This document shows positions 35,122 to 43,380 of a stretch of DNA of 43,571 nucleotides, piece after piece. Every line of letters starts with the position of its first letter. The first letter of the stretch is position 1. The stretch comes from JAJNBA01 sp035512775 (GTDB lineage Bacteria; Actinomycetota; UBA4738; HRBIN12). The notes under the pieces were generated by a model. It did not search any database, was not told the DNA's origin, and worked only from the letters and a program-made list of their open reading frames with translations. The position numbers and the translations under genes were made by a program. The stretch is from assembly GCA_035512775.1 (NCBI GenBank), contig DATKDI010000073.1, positions 1 through 43,571 on the forward strand, given 5' to 3'.

Positions 35122-36643
35122 GCACGGAGTCGGAGCGGCGCGCTCGCGCGAGGAGGACGTGCTGCGGGTACGTCGGGAGTCCTTGGAGCGGCTCGGGGAC
35201 ACGGCGTTCGCGATCAGCCTCCGGGACACCCTGGACGTCGACGAACCCACTTCGACCAAGGCCCTCCGCGAGCGATACGCGTCGCTCCCTCCCGACCGGC
35301 GGGAGGACGACACCGTCACGGTCGCGGGCCGTGTCGTCCTCAAGCGCGACATGGGCAAGCTGAAGTTCCTGACGCTTCGCGACGGCACCGGCGACATCCA
35401 GCTCGTCTGCAACCAGGCCGATCTGGACGAAGAGAGCTTCGCGCGACTGGACGAGGTGGATCTCGGGGACATCGTCGGCGCCACGGGACCGGTGGGAACC
35501 ACCCGTCGAGGGGAGCTGTCGGTCTTCGTCCAGCGCTGGGCGATGCTGACCAAGTCGCTTCGACCGCTCCCCGAGAAGTGGCACGGTCTCAAGGATCCAG
35601 ACCTGCAGCAGCGCCGGCGCTACCTCCACCTGATCGCCGACGAGACGCCGCGCCGCGCCCTCGCGGCCCGCGCGGCCGTCCTCCGCGCATCGCGCGAAGT
35701 CCTCCACGAACGGGGGTTCATCGAGGTCGAAGGCCCGATGCTCCAGACGGTGGCGGGCGGCGCCAACGCGCGCCCGTTCACGACGTTCCACGAAGCCCTG
35801 GGCGTCGAGATGAAGCTCCGGATCTCTCTCGAGCTCTACCTCAAGCGTTTGCTCGTGGGCGGGATCGAGCGCGTGTACGAGCTCGGGCGCAACTTCCGGA
35901 ACGAGGGCATCGACCGCGATCACAATCCGGAGTTCACGATGCTCGAGGCCTATCAGGCCTACGGCGACTACACGACGATGATGGAGCTCTCGGAGGTGCT
36001 CGTCCGTGAGAGCGCTCGCGCGGTGAGCCAGGTCATGGATCGTGGCGACACGCTGACGATCCCGTGGAGGGACAAGGAGATCGACCTCGCCCCGCCCTTC
36101 CGCCACCTGACCATGCTCGACGCGGTCTCGTCGGCGACGGGGGAGGAGATCAGCTTGGACCGCTCCGACCTTCGCGCGATCGCTGAGCGCCACGGCGTGC
36201 CGGTGGACGACGCCTGGGGGCCGGGCAAGGTCGTGGTCGAGCTGTTCGAGAAACTCGTCGAGGACACGATCGTCGAGCCGACGTTCATCTGTGACTTCCC
36301 CCGGGAGGTGTCGCCACTCGCCCGGCCGCACCGATCGAACCCCGAGCTCACGGAGCACTTCGACCTCGTCATCGGTGGCCTCGAGCTGGTCACCGCGTTC
36401 TCCGAGCTCACCGACCCGCTGGAGCAGCGGGCGAAGCTCGAGCTCCAACAGCAGCTCAAAGCCGCGGGCGTCGAGGAAACACATCCGCTCGACGAGGACT
36501 TCCTCCGCGCGCTCGAGCACGGCATGCCGCCGGCGGGAGGACTGGGGCTCGGCATCGACCGGCTCCTCATGCTGCTCACGGACGCGCCGTCGCTCCGCGA
36601 CCTGATCATGTTCCCCTCACAGCGGCCCGAAGCCGCCGAGTGA
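35114..36643 (+). CDS. lysS: Lysyl-tRNA synthetase (class II)
   Basis: This enzyme charges tRNA-Lys. The 509 residues contain an N-terminal anticodon-binding OB fold (VTVAGRVVLKRDMGKLKFLTLRD), motif 1 (GFIEVEGPML), motif 2 (LGRNFRNEGIDRDHNPEFTMLE) and motif 3 (GGLGLGIDRLLML). The start overlaps coaX by eight bases. The length is normal for bacterial class II LysRS. Confidence 0.95.
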   Translation: MTEHGVGAARSREEDVLRVRRESLERLGDTAFAISLRDTLDVDEPTSTKALRERYASLPPDRREDDTVTVAGRVVLKRDMGKLKFLTLRDGTGDIQLVCNQADLDEESFARLDEVDLGDIVGATGPVGTTRRGELSVFVQRWAMLTKSLRPLPEKWHGLKDPDLQQRRRYLHLIADETPRRALAARAAVLRASREVLHERGFIEVEGPMLQTVAGGANARPFTTFHEALGVEMKLRISLELYLKRLLVGGIERVYELGRNFRNEGIDRDHNPEFTMLEAYQAYGDYTTMMELSEVLVRESARAVSQVMDRGDTLTIPWRDKEIDLAPPFRHLTMLDAVSSATGEEISLDRSDLRAIAERHGVPVDDAWGPGKVVVELFEKLVEDTIVEPTFICDFPREVSPLARPHRSNPELTEHFDLVIGGLELVTAFSELTDPLEQRAKLELQQQLKAAGVEETHPLDEDFLRALEHGMPPAGGLGLGIDRLLMLLTDAPSLRDLIMFPSQRPEAAE

Positions 36644-36848
36644 ACGAGGTGACCTGCATCACGTTGCGCTCGTACCGGATCTCACCTTCGGTTGTCCCCT
36701 GCGTCACATCCTTGCCCCGGTCCCGGCCGCTAGTTTCGGCGTGGGTCGAAGGAATCAAGCGGATGGCCCGGAAGCGCACCGCCAAGAATCCGACGGCGCG
36801 CAAGCTGGGGAACCAGGGGGTGGCCCCGTCGCACCCGGGGGCATCCGT
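36644..36848 (+). other. Gap after lysS with a CRP-like palindrome and a possible short ORF
   Basis: GTGACCTGCATCAC (36649-36662) fits the GTGA-N6-TCAC core of Crp sites. A TANNNT box (TAGTTT, 36731-36736), a ribosome binding site (GAAGGA, about 36748-36753) and an ATG (36763) follow in order. The ATG opens a basic peptide, MARKRTAKNPTARKLGNQG. Its frame has no stop before the terminator hairpin and runs on into convergent genes, so a normal protein is unlikely. It could be a decayed gene or a short regulatory transcript. In many relatives lsr2 occupies this place; I see no Lsr2 here. Confidence 0.35.
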
Positions 36849-36884
36849 GGGGGCCGGCTCGCCTTCGGCGAGCCGGCCCCCTTT
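36849..36884 (+). terminator. Strong intrinsic terminator
   Basis: A perfect 15-base-pair stem (36849-36863 with 36867-36881) encloses a TTC loop and is followed by TTT. It lies between lysS and the convergent small membrane protein gene. The short T run suits the plus strand; the stem may also help stop the minus-strand transcript. Confidence 0.85.
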
Positions 36885-36906
36885 CGCGTGTCCGGCTGTC
36901 CCTCGC

Positions 36907-37194
36907 TCAGCGCTCGCGAGCCCAGCGTTTCCCGGCCCCCCTGCCCCCGCCGCCGATCGCACCGAGGTCGACGAGGACGCCGAGGATCACCAGCACGAGC
37001 CCGACGCCCTTCACGCCTCCGTACCGGTTCTCGGCCACGGCGTAAGCGAGCGTGGTCGTGGGGAGGATGAAGAAGCCGATCAGTGGCCAGACCCAGGTCC
37101 CGAAGGCGGTCGAGAGGTAGTCGGAGAACAGCCACAGCACGACCATGATCGTGCGAGGGAGCAGCAGGACGAACAGGACGATCAGGCAGCCCAC
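36907..37194 (-). CDS. Small conserved membrane protein (95 residues)
   Basis: The protein begins with GTG and has about three hydrophobic segments (LIVLFVLLLPRTIMVVLWLF, WPLIGFFILPTTTLAYAVA, GVGLVLVILGVLVDL). A basic Gly/Arg tail follows. The arrangement LLLPR...LWLFSDYL...WPLIGFFILPTTTLAY resembles a small membrane protein widespread in Actinomycetota, whose function is unknown. AAGG lies about eight bases upstream of the start. Confidence 0.7.
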   Translation of the reverse strand: MGCLIVLFVLLLPRTIMVVLWLFSDYLSTAFGTWVWPLIGFFILPTTTLAYAVAENRYGGVKGVGLVLVILGVLVDLGAIGGGGRGAGKRWARER

Positions 37195-37233
37195 TGCCGG
37201 ACCTTACCCCGCCGGGTCAGCTCGCGCCGCTCG

Positions 37234-37596
37234 TCACCTCGTGGTCACCTGGTGGAGAGCAGACAGGATGTCTTGGAGACCCCTCCCCTTCGCGACGAAC
37301 CCGGAGGCGCCGGCGCTGCGCGCCGCCCGTTCCACCCCTTCGTCCGCATGGGCCGTGAGGATCACGACGGGAAGGTCCGGCGTCGAGGAATGGATGCGCT
37401 GCATCGCCTCGATCCCCGAGATGTCGGGCATCGACAGGTCCATCAGGACGACGTCGGGTTGGAGCTCCTTCGCTCCGATGCAGGCGTCCTCGCCTCCGGA
37501 GGCTTCGCCCGCGACCTCGATGTCGGAGACCAGTTGCAGCGCCGACGCGAGCGCCTTCCGGAATGCGGGATGGTCGTCAACAACGAGCACTCGCAC
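37234..37596 (-). CDS. Stand-alone receiver-domain response regulator
   Basis: From GTG 37596 this is a 120-residue receiver domain: VLVVDDHPAF, phospho-acceptor Asp53 (LMDLSMPD), TAHAD and Lys103 (FVAKGRG). The receiver looks NarL-like, but the gene stops where the helix-turn-helix would begin. A ribosome binding site (GGAAGGAGAG) precedes the GTG; the frame is open further upstream, without family resemblance. It is the second receiver-only protein in the window. No kinase is adjacent. Confidence 0.8.
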   Translation of the reverse strand: MRVLVVDDHPAFRKALASALQLVSDIEVAGEASGGEDACIGAKELQPDVVLMDLSMPDISGIEAMQRIHSSTPDLPVVILTAHADEGVERAARSAGASGFVAKGRGLQDILSALHQVTTR

Positions 37597-37947
37597 GGTC
37601 CTTGCTCTCCTTCCAAGAGGAGGCTGGACTGGGGATCCGACCTCGAGACTGCGGGAAGCATTCTCGCGCGGGGACACGAGGAGCGGTTCGCAGATGCTGA
37701 CAGTCGACGCCGCGTGTGCCAACGGCCTTCCGGGTGATCCTTCTGGTCCGAAAGGTCTATGCCTCGTATCACCCTCGGCGAACCGATCCGGGAACCGACT
37801 TCTTTCCCGGAGAACTCATCCCCGGACCGACTTCTTCCGAAGGATGAAGTGTGAGGGACGGATCTCGGCGACCGGACTGGTCCCGCAGGACGGCCAGGAG
37901 GACGCAAGTGATGTGGCAGGGCGTGCTGGCGTATCGGGGACGCTGGG

Positions 37948-37953
37948 TATACT
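37948..37953 (+). promoter_or_regulatory. clpC -10 box
   Basis: TATACT matches the consensus closely. ACGC and GCGT flank it as an inverted repeat, so a regulator could cover the box. The transcript would have a leader of about 110 bases. Confidence 0.55.
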
Positions 37954-37962
37954 GCGTGCAGA

Positions 37963-37994
37963 GAGGCGCTGTGACCGGAGGGGAGCGGCGCCTC
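37963..37994 (+). other. Hairpin in the clpC leader
   Basis: The arms GAGGCGC and GCGCCTC pair over 7 bases (8 with a G-T pair) around an 18-base loop, just after the predicted transcript start. It may be structural or regulatory. Confidence 0.35.
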
Positions 37995-38072
37995 ATGTAC
38001 CTCGAGGGTAGGACGGGGTCCGACGATCCTCGGGGCCGGACGGACGAGTCGCCGCCTGGAGGGATGTAGGGC

Positions 38073-40562
38073 ATGTTCGAGCGATTCACCGACCGAGCAC
38101 GTCGGGTGGTCGTCCTCGCCCAAGAAGAAGCGAGGATGCTCAACCACAACTACATCGGTACCGAGCACATCCTCCTCGGTTTGATCCACGAGGGTGAAGG
38201 TGTCGCCGCCAAGGCGCTGGAGTCGCTGAACATCTCACTCGAAGCCGTTCGTCAGCAGGTCGAGGAGATCATCGGGCAGGGCCAGGCTGCGCCCACGGGT
38301 CACATCCCGTTCACACCGCGCGCCAAGAAGGTTCTCGAGCTGTCGCTCCGCGAAGCGCTGCAGCTCGGCCACAACTACATCGGCACCGAGCACATCCTGC
38401 TCGGCTTGATCCGCGAGGGTGAGGGCGTCGCCGCACAGGTGCTGCAGAAGCTCGGCGCGGACCTCAACCGTGTCCGTCAGACGGTCATCCAGCTCCTCTC
38501 CGGCTACACCGCCGGCAAGGGCGAGCAGGTCTCCGGCTCCCCCGAAGGCAGTGGCCAGGGATCGATGGTGCTCGACCAGTTCGGACGGAACCTCACGCAA
38601 CTCGCACGGGACGGCAAGCTCGACCCCGTGATCGGCCGCGAGAAGGAGATCGAGCGCGTCATGCAGGTCCTGTCGCGCCGGACCAAGAACAATCCGGTGC
38701 TGATCGGCGAGCCGGGCGTTGGCAAGACCGCCGTCGTCGAAGGCCTGTCGCAGGACATCGTCCGCGAGGAGGTCCCCGAGACCCTCAAGGGCAAGCAGAT
38801 CTACACGCTGGACCTGGGCGCGCTCGTCGCCGGCTCTCGCTACCGCGGCGACTTCGAGGAGCGCCTCAAGAAGGTGCTCAAGGAGATCAAGACCCGGGGC
38901 GACATCGTCCTGTTCATCGACGAGCTGCACACGCTGGTCGGCGCGGGCGCTGCGGAGGGCGCGATCGACGCTGCGAGCATCCTCAAGCCGATGCTCGCCC
39001 GCGGTGAGCTGCAGACGATCGGTGCCACGACGCGCGACGAGTACCGCAAGCACCTCGAGAAGGACGCCGCGCTCGAGCGCCGGTTCCAGCCGATCGTGGT
39101 CGAGGAGCCGACGGTCCCTCACACCATCGAGATCTTGAAGGGTCTTCGCGACCGCTACGAAGCCCACCACCGCGTGAGCTTCACCGACGACGCGCTCGTC
39201 GCGGCCGCCAACCTCGCCGACCGTTACATCGCCGACCGGTCCCTGCCGGACAAAGCCATCGACCTCATCGACGAGGCCGGGTCGCGCACGCGGATCCGCC
39301 GGATGACCGCGCCGCCCGACGTTCGCGAGGTGGACGAGAAGATCGCTGAGGTCCGGCTCCGCAAGGAATCCGCGATCGACGCACAGGACTTCGAGGGAGC
39401 CGCATCGCTTCGCGACGAAGAGCGGCAGCTCCAGGAGGAGCGCCAACGTCGCGAGCAGCGCTGGAAGGCCGGCGAGATGGACGTCCTTTCCGAGATCGGC
39501 GAGGAAGAGATCGCCGAGGTGCTCTCGGTCTGGACCGGCATCCCCGTGTTCAAGCTCACCGAAGAGGAGACGGAGAAGCTCCTCCGGATGGAGGACGAGA
39601 TCCACAAGCGGATCATCAGCCAGCACGAGGCCATCTCCGCGGTCTCGCGCGCGATGCGACGCACCCGGAGCGGCCTGAAGGACCCGCGCCGCCCGTCGGG
39701 GTCGTTCATCTTCCTGGGCCCGTCGGGCGTCGGGAAGACCGAGCTCTCCAAGGCGCTGGCCGAGTTCCTGTTCGGCGATGAGGACGCCTTGATCCAGCTC
39801 GACATGTCCGAGTACATGGAGAAGCACACGGTCTCGCGGCTGATCGGCTCCCCTCCCGGTTACGTCGGCTACGAGGAGGGCGGGCAGCTCACCGAGGCCG
39901 TCCGGCGCAAGCCGTTCAGCGTGGTGCTGTTCGACGAGATCGAGAAGGCCCACCCCGACGTGTTCAACACGCTGCTGCAGATCCTCGAGGACGGGCACCT
40001 CACGGACGCGCAGGGCCACAAGGTCGACTTCAAGAACACGATCATCATCATGACGTCCAACCTCGGTACGCGGGACATCGCCAAAGGCGTCGGGATCGGG
40101 TTCATGGCGGCGCGCGATGACGCCGTGACGTATACGAAGATGAAGGAGAACGTGACCGAGGAGCTCAAGCGCTCCTTCCGGCCGGAGTTCCTGAACCGGA
40201 TCGACGAGGTCATCGTCTTCCATTCGCTGACGATCGAGGACGTGAAGCGGATCGTCGACCTGCTGATGCGCCGGGTCGAGGAGCAGCTCAAGTCCAAGGA
40301 CGTCGACATCGAGCTCTCCGACGCGGCCAAGACGTTGCTCGCGGAGCGGGGCTACGACAAGGCGCTCGGCGCTCGCCCTCTGCGCCGGACGATCCAGCAG
40401 CTCGTCGAGGACCCGCTCGCCGAGAAGCTCCTGTACAAGGAGTTCCGCGCGGGGGAGACGATCATCGTCGACGTCCTCGACGGCGAGATCACGTTCGAGC
40501 ACGGCGCCGGCGTTATGCCCCCGGACACCCCGCCCGTAGAGCTCGCGGGCTCGACCGAGTAG
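38073..40562 (+). CDS. clpC: ATP-dependent Clp protease ATPase subunit ClpC
   Basis: ClpC unfolds proteins and feeds them to ClpP. The 829 residues show the double Clp N-domain (two copies of the HNYIGTEHILLGLI repeat, near residues 25 and 100). The first AAA module has GEPGVGKT and LFIDELHTLVGAG. A UVR-like middle segment follows, then the second AAA module with GPSGVGKT, SPPGYVGYEEGG and VLFDEIEKAHPD. The loop GIGFM is the expected ClpP-docking tripeptide. GGAGGGA lies eight bases before the ATG. Confidence 0.96.
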   Translation: MFERFTDRARRVVVLAQEEARMLNHNYIGTEHILLGLIHEGEGVAAKALESLNISLEAVRQQVEEIIGQGQAAPTGHIPFTPRAKKVLELSLREALQLGHNYIGTEHILLGLIREGEGVAAQVLQKLGADLNRVRQTVIQLLSGYTAGKGEQVSGSPEGSGQGSMVLDQFGRNLTQLARDGKLDPVIGREKEIERVMQVLSRRTKNNPVLIGEPGVGKTAVVEGLSQDIVREEVPETLKGKQIYTLDLGALVAGSRYRGDFEERLKKVLKEIKTRGDIVLFIDELHTLVGAGAAEGAIDAASILKPMLARGELQTIGATTRDEYRKHLEKDAALERRFQPIVVEEPTVPHTIEILKGLRDRYEAHHRVSFTDDALVAAANLADRYIADRSLPDKAIDLIDEAGSRTRIRRMTAPPDVREVDEKIAEVRLRKESAIDAQDFEGAASLRDEERQLQEERQRREQRWKAGEMDVLSEIGEEEIAEVLSVWTGIPVFKLTEEETEKLLRMEDEIHKRIISQHEAISAVSRAMRRTRSGLKDPRRPSGSFIFLGPSGVGKTELSKALAEFLFGDEDALIQLDMSEYMEKHTVSRLIGSPPGYVGYEEGGQLTEAVRRKPFSVVLFDEIEKAHPDVFNTLLQILEDGHLTDAQGHKVDFKNTIIIMTSNLGTRDIAKGVGIGFMAARDDAVTYTKMKENVTEELKRSFRPEFLNRIDEVIVFHSLTIEDVKRIVDLLMRRVEEQLKSKDVDIELSDAAKTLLAERGYDKALGARPLRRTIQQLVEDPLAEKLLYKEFRAGETIIVDVLDGEITFEHGAGVMPPDTPPVELAGSTE

Positions 40563-40574
40563 GTCGAGCCCGCG
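40544..40574 (+). terminator. Hairpin spanning the clpC stop codon
   Basis: A 13-base-pair inverted repeat (40544-40556 with 40562-40574) flanks the stop codon. No T run follows, so it may slow transcription or protect the mRNA end rather than terminate alone. Confidence 0.4.
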
Positions 40575-40607
40575 TCACACGCCGCGTCCCGAACGCGGTG
40601 GAAGGCC

Positions 40608-40638
40608 GAAGCCCGGTCCCCTTCGGAGACCGGGCTTC
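40608..40638. terminator. Terminator-like hairpin between convergent genes
   Basis: An 11-base-pair stem (GAAGCCCGGTC with GACCGGGCTTC) has a 9-base loop. It lies between clpC and the convergent propeller gene and can serve both. It matches the hairpin at 42354-42384 at 26 of 31 bases. Confidence 0.6.
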
Positions 40639-40682
40639 TCGGCATCTCGGGCGGTGCTCCTGAACCGCGATCCGTCGGACAG

Positions 40683-41744
40683 CTAGGCTCGCTCGACGAT
40701 CAGCGTGTGGTCGTCCAGCCAGTCCGGCGCTTCCCCGTCGATGACCCGTGAGGTGTCGCCGGTGGCCACGTCGACGACGTAGACGCCGCCCGCGTCGACG
40801 TAGGCGATCCGCGTACCATCCGGCGACCACCTCGGCCAATAGAGCTCCCCCCCGACGAGCATCCGAGGATCGCTGCCGTCGGCGTCCGCGAGCCAGATAG
40901 CCCCGGCTCCGAAGCCGTGACTCTCGTCGTAACTCTCCAGGTCGAACCCCGGCCGCTGGAGGTACGCGATCGTCGAGTCGGTGGGCGAATACGAACCGTG
41001 TGCCGCTTCCCTGCGGAGCAGGGTCGGTTCCCCACCGGAGGCGGGGATCGTCCAGAGATCCCATGTCTGGTCCGCGTACGGCCCCCGAGGCAGGTTGAAC
41101 AGGATTACCTGGCCGTCGGGGCGAACGCTCGCCGACATGAACCAGTGGGGCGAGTTCGGCGCGGTCAGATCCGTGAGCTTGGTCGAGACACCGGTGGGCG
41201 GATCGAGGAGGTAGAGATCGCCGACCAGCTCGCTGAGCCGATCGCGGCCCTGGAAGACGATCTGCCCATCAGGGAGCCACCGGGGATTGACCGCGTCCAC
41301 ACCGCTCGACAACGGCGTCGCGCGTCGCACGCCGGTCCCGTCGACGCTCCCGACGTACACGTGGAGGAGGTTGTCACCCTCCATCGGGTCCGGCCACGGG
41401 GCGAAGGCAACCTCGTCTCCCGGCGGGGACACCATGTAGGTGTAGCCGCCGTCGAGCGACGACGGGAGCGGGGAGACGTTGCCGGTCTCGAGATCCACGA
41501 CGAGATGCGCCGCGTTCGCCGGGATCGGCTCGATCGGAGCCCCGGTTCGCTCCGTGTCGTCGGCGCCCAGCGCGTTCACGGCGATGACGGTCGCCACGAT
41601 CCCGATCGCGGCGACGACGGCGTAGGCGCTGATCTTCCTGTTCCTGCCCGCCCGTCGCTGTCGTTGCTCCTGGTCCCGCCAGGCGCCCACGTCGGGCTCG
41701 GTCTGCTTGGTCACCATGTCGAAAACCTCCTTGAGCTCAGGCAT
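40683..41744 (-). CDS. Membrane TolB-like beta-propeller protein, putative anti-sigma partner
   Basis: From ATG 41744 (GGGAGG six bases upstream) the protein has 353 residues. A short cytoplasmic start (MPELKEVFDMVTKQTEPD, then a basic stretch) leads to one membrane helix (ISAYAVVAAIGIVATVIAVNAL). An outer beta-propeller follows with TolB/PD40-like repeats (DAVNPRWLPDGQIVF, WFMSASVRPDGQVILF, PRWSPDGTRIAYVD). The gene overlaps the ECF sigma factor by eight bases. A membrane protein with a short inner domain, coupled to a sigma factor, is the usual form of an anti-sigma factor, but no zinc-binding anti-sigma motif is seen, so the role is inferred. Confidence 0.8.
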   Translation of the reverse strand: MPELKEVFDMVTKQTEPDVGAWRDQEQRQRRAGRNRKISAYAVVAAIGIVATVIAVNALGADDTERTGAPIEPIPANAAHLVVDLETGNVSPLPSSLDGGYTYMVSPPGDEVAFAPWPDPMEGDNLLHVYVGSVDGTGVRRATPLSSGVDAVNPRWLPDGQIVFQGRDRLSELVGDLYLLDPPTGVSTKLTDLTAPNSPHWFMSASVRPDGQVILFNLPRGPYADQTWDLWTIPASGGEPTLLRREAAHGSYSPTDSTIAYLQRPGFDLESYDESHGFGAGAIWLADADGSDPRMLVGGELYWPRWSPDGTRIAYVDAGGVYVVDVATGDTSRVIDGEAPDWLDDHTLIVERA

Positions 41745-42258
41745 GCGTGCCTCCCGAGGTGCGTCTGAGGACGGCACGTCCCTGGGTCGCGAGGGCACGC
41801 ACGGTCGATGGACGAACGCCCATGATCCGCGCGGCCTCCTCGGACCGGTAGCCGAACATGTCGAGCAAGGGGAGGGCGGCGCGTTGTCGCGGCGCCAGGT
41901 CGAGCAGAAGCTTCCGGACGTCTTCCCGGAGGTCGATCTCGTCGAACGGGTCGCGATCCCGTTCCACGGGGATGAGTCGCCGCCCGGCTCGGCGTGCGGC
42001 GCGCGCCCGCATCCGAGAGCCGTTCAGCGCCACACGGAAAAGGTAGGACGTCGGATCGTCGATCCGATCCACCACGTCCCACCGCTCCCAGAGCTTCAGG
42101 AAGGCGTCCTGCATCAGCTCGGCGGCGTCGGCCCGGTTCCCCGTCACGAAGTACAAGGCCTTGAAGAGACCCCGGTGCTCCTCGGCGAAGAACGTCGAGA
42201 AGTCGACCGGGACCGAGGCCCGTTCCGGGAACCGGATGACGTCGCCCTCTGCCTGCAT
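41737..42258 (-). CDS. ECF-type RNA polymerase sigma factor
   Basis: The 173 residues contain region 2 (ALYFVTGNRADAAELMQDAFLKLWERWDVV, then SYLFRVALN) and region 4 (LLLDLAPRQRAALPLLDMFGYRSEEAARIMGVRPSTVRALATQGRAVLR), with only a short linker, as in extracytoplasmic-function sigma factors. It overlaps the propeller membrane protein by eight bases, a likely control pair. Upstream are three phased copies of AGGGATG (CATCCCT on this strand), which may hold its own promoter. Confidence 0.9.
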   Translation of the reverse strand: MQAEGDVIRFPERASVPVDFSTFFAEEHRGLFKALYFVTGNRADAAELMQDAFLKLWERWDVVDRIDDPTSYLFRVALNGSRMRARAARRAGRRLIPVERDRDPFDEIDLREDVRKLLLDLAPRQRAALPLLDMFGYRSEEAARIMGVRPSTVRALATQGRAVLRRTSGGTHA

Positions 42259-42292
42259 CGCTTCCTAGATGCCGCGGGGGTCCCTGCCGCTT

Positions 42293-42329
42293 AGGGATGG
42301 CCAGGGATGCCTCATCCGTGTGAGGGATG
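42293..42329 (-). promoter_or_regulatory. Three phased CATCCCT repeats before the sigma gene
   Basis: AGGGATG occurs on the plus strand at 42293, 42303 and 42323, that is CATCCCT in the direction of the sigma gene. The spacings of 10 and 20 bases are one and two helix turns, placing all copies on one DNA face. The repeats lie 35-71 bases upstream of the start codon. They could be -35 elements for the sigma factor itself or an operator. Confidence 0.5.
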
Positions 42330-42353
42330 TGGTGAGCGGAGGAAGAACGGGCC

Positions 42354-42384
42354 GGAGCCCGGTCCCCCTCGGGAACCGGGCTCC
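42354..42384 (-). terminator. Terminator-like hairpin after the broken sigma gene
   Basis: A 10-base-pair stem (GGAGCCCGGT with ACCGGGCTCC) lies eight bases beyond the stop of the minus-strand reading frame at 42392. It is homologous in sequence to the hairpin at 40608-40638, with a compensated base-pair change (A-T to G-C). Confidence 0.6.
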
Positions 42385-42391
42385 TCCGGTG

Positions 42392-43335
42392 TCACTGGCG
42401 GACGGGGAGCCCATCATCACTGCCAGCGCCGGCCTGGTTCACTTCCTGGACATAGTCGCGCGTGTACCGCTCCCAGAGCCGGATCGACTCCTCGGTGAAC
42501 CGCTCCAAGCTCTGCGTCTCGTCTTGGTACATCACCGCGACGTCCTCCGGGTGATTCCTGGACACCCATCGAGCGAAGGGCTCCCATATCTGACGTCCGA
42601 CTTCCCCGGTATCCCAGTGGGTGGCAACGTGAGCGATCTCCCCACCACGAACGATGAGGTCGAAATAGCTTCCGCTGAAGGGACCGCGTCCGATCTCGTC
42701 GGAGCGCAGCCAGTGGAGATCGTACGAGCAACGAAGATCGGCCACTGAAGCCGACCTGCCCCGTTCCTCACAGGAGTCGAGCGTGTGCGAATAGCCCTGG
42801 GCGTCGAGCAGGGAGAACGCCAGTCGGAACTCATCCGAGGGCCCCTCCCCACCCTGTGCCCCCAGCCACCCGAACACCGACGAGACGTCGGCGTCGTCGG
42901 CCAGATAGGCGATCGTTCGCTCCACGTCGAGGGCCCCATACGCCTCGACGAAACCCGTGGCTTCGCGCTCGACGAGCGGTTGCTCGTGGCCCGGACTGGT
43001 TGTCGCCGGGCGCGCGCGCTCGAGGAAGGCTCGCTCACCGATCGGCCACGGAAGTGGTTCTTGGCGAGATTCACGACCGCCCGCCGCAGGTAGGCATCGA
43101 AGGCCCCACCCTCACGGAGGTGGGCGAGGTGCCCGCTGACCCGGACGAACGCGTCCTGCGTGATGTCCTCGGCCACCGAGCGATCACCGGTGAGCAGGTA
43201 GGCGAGTCGAACGGCTCCCGGCGCGGTTCGCTCGTAGAGGTCGGCGAGGTTGTGCCGTCCCGCTCCGACCTCCGCCTCCGAACGCGCCACGCCGCTCTCC
43301 TGGGCCACACCCCTAGGGACACCCGAGCGGGCCAT
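42392..43335 (-). pseudogene. Frameshifted ECF sigma factor joined to an NTF2-like domain, region 4 missing
   Basis: From ATG 43335 the frame codes for a normal sigma region 2 (LYERTAPGAVRLAYLLTGD, AEDITQDAFVRV, YLRRAVVNLAKNHFRGRSV). Near 43036 the family reading moves to another frame. There it continues ERAFLERARPATT...PLVEREA, which is a typical sigma linker. One added base after GGT would restore the frame. The second frame then enters an NTF2/SnoaL-like domain (FVEAYGALDVERTIAYLADDADV, to the stop at 42392) exactly where region 4 should begin. So the gene seems to carry a 1-base deletion and the loss of region 4. A sequencing error could explain the frameshift but not the missing domain. 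The NTF2 part could still be translated alone from GTG 42925. Confidence 0.65.
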
Positions 43336-43380
43336 CCCGCTGCATCGACTTCGGGAACCGTACGCGAGGGAAAGGTCGAT

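Larger units (their letters stand above)
37597..38072. other. 476-base non-coding region upstream of clpC
   Basis: It separates the receiver gene from clpC. Visible elements are a hairpin with arms CCGGGAA/TTCCCGG (about 37784-37807), the motif CCGACTTCTT twice (near 37796 and 37826), and a near-perfect hairpin at 37831-37849. A -10 box lies at 37948-37953 and a leader hairpin at 37963-37994. I do not find a clear HAIR, CtsR or ClgR operator. A small open frame at 37851-38069 overlaps the promoter and is not believed. Confidence 0.5.

Noticed and set aside
36763..37737. A long frame starting with MARKRTAKNP
   Set aside because: The start and ribosome site look real, but the frame passes through a perfect terminator and over two convergent genes. 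Only the first codons could be meaningful.
37851..38069. A 72-codon frame directly before clpC
   Set aside because: It contains the TATACT promoter box and has low-complexity Arg/Gly composition, no family match and no ribosome binding site.
38235..40502. A 755-codon open frame antisense to clpC, and similar long antisense frames opposite ftsH and the kinases
   Set aside because: Such frames arise in very GC-rich genes from third-position bias. They match no family and lie opposite genes with clear identity.
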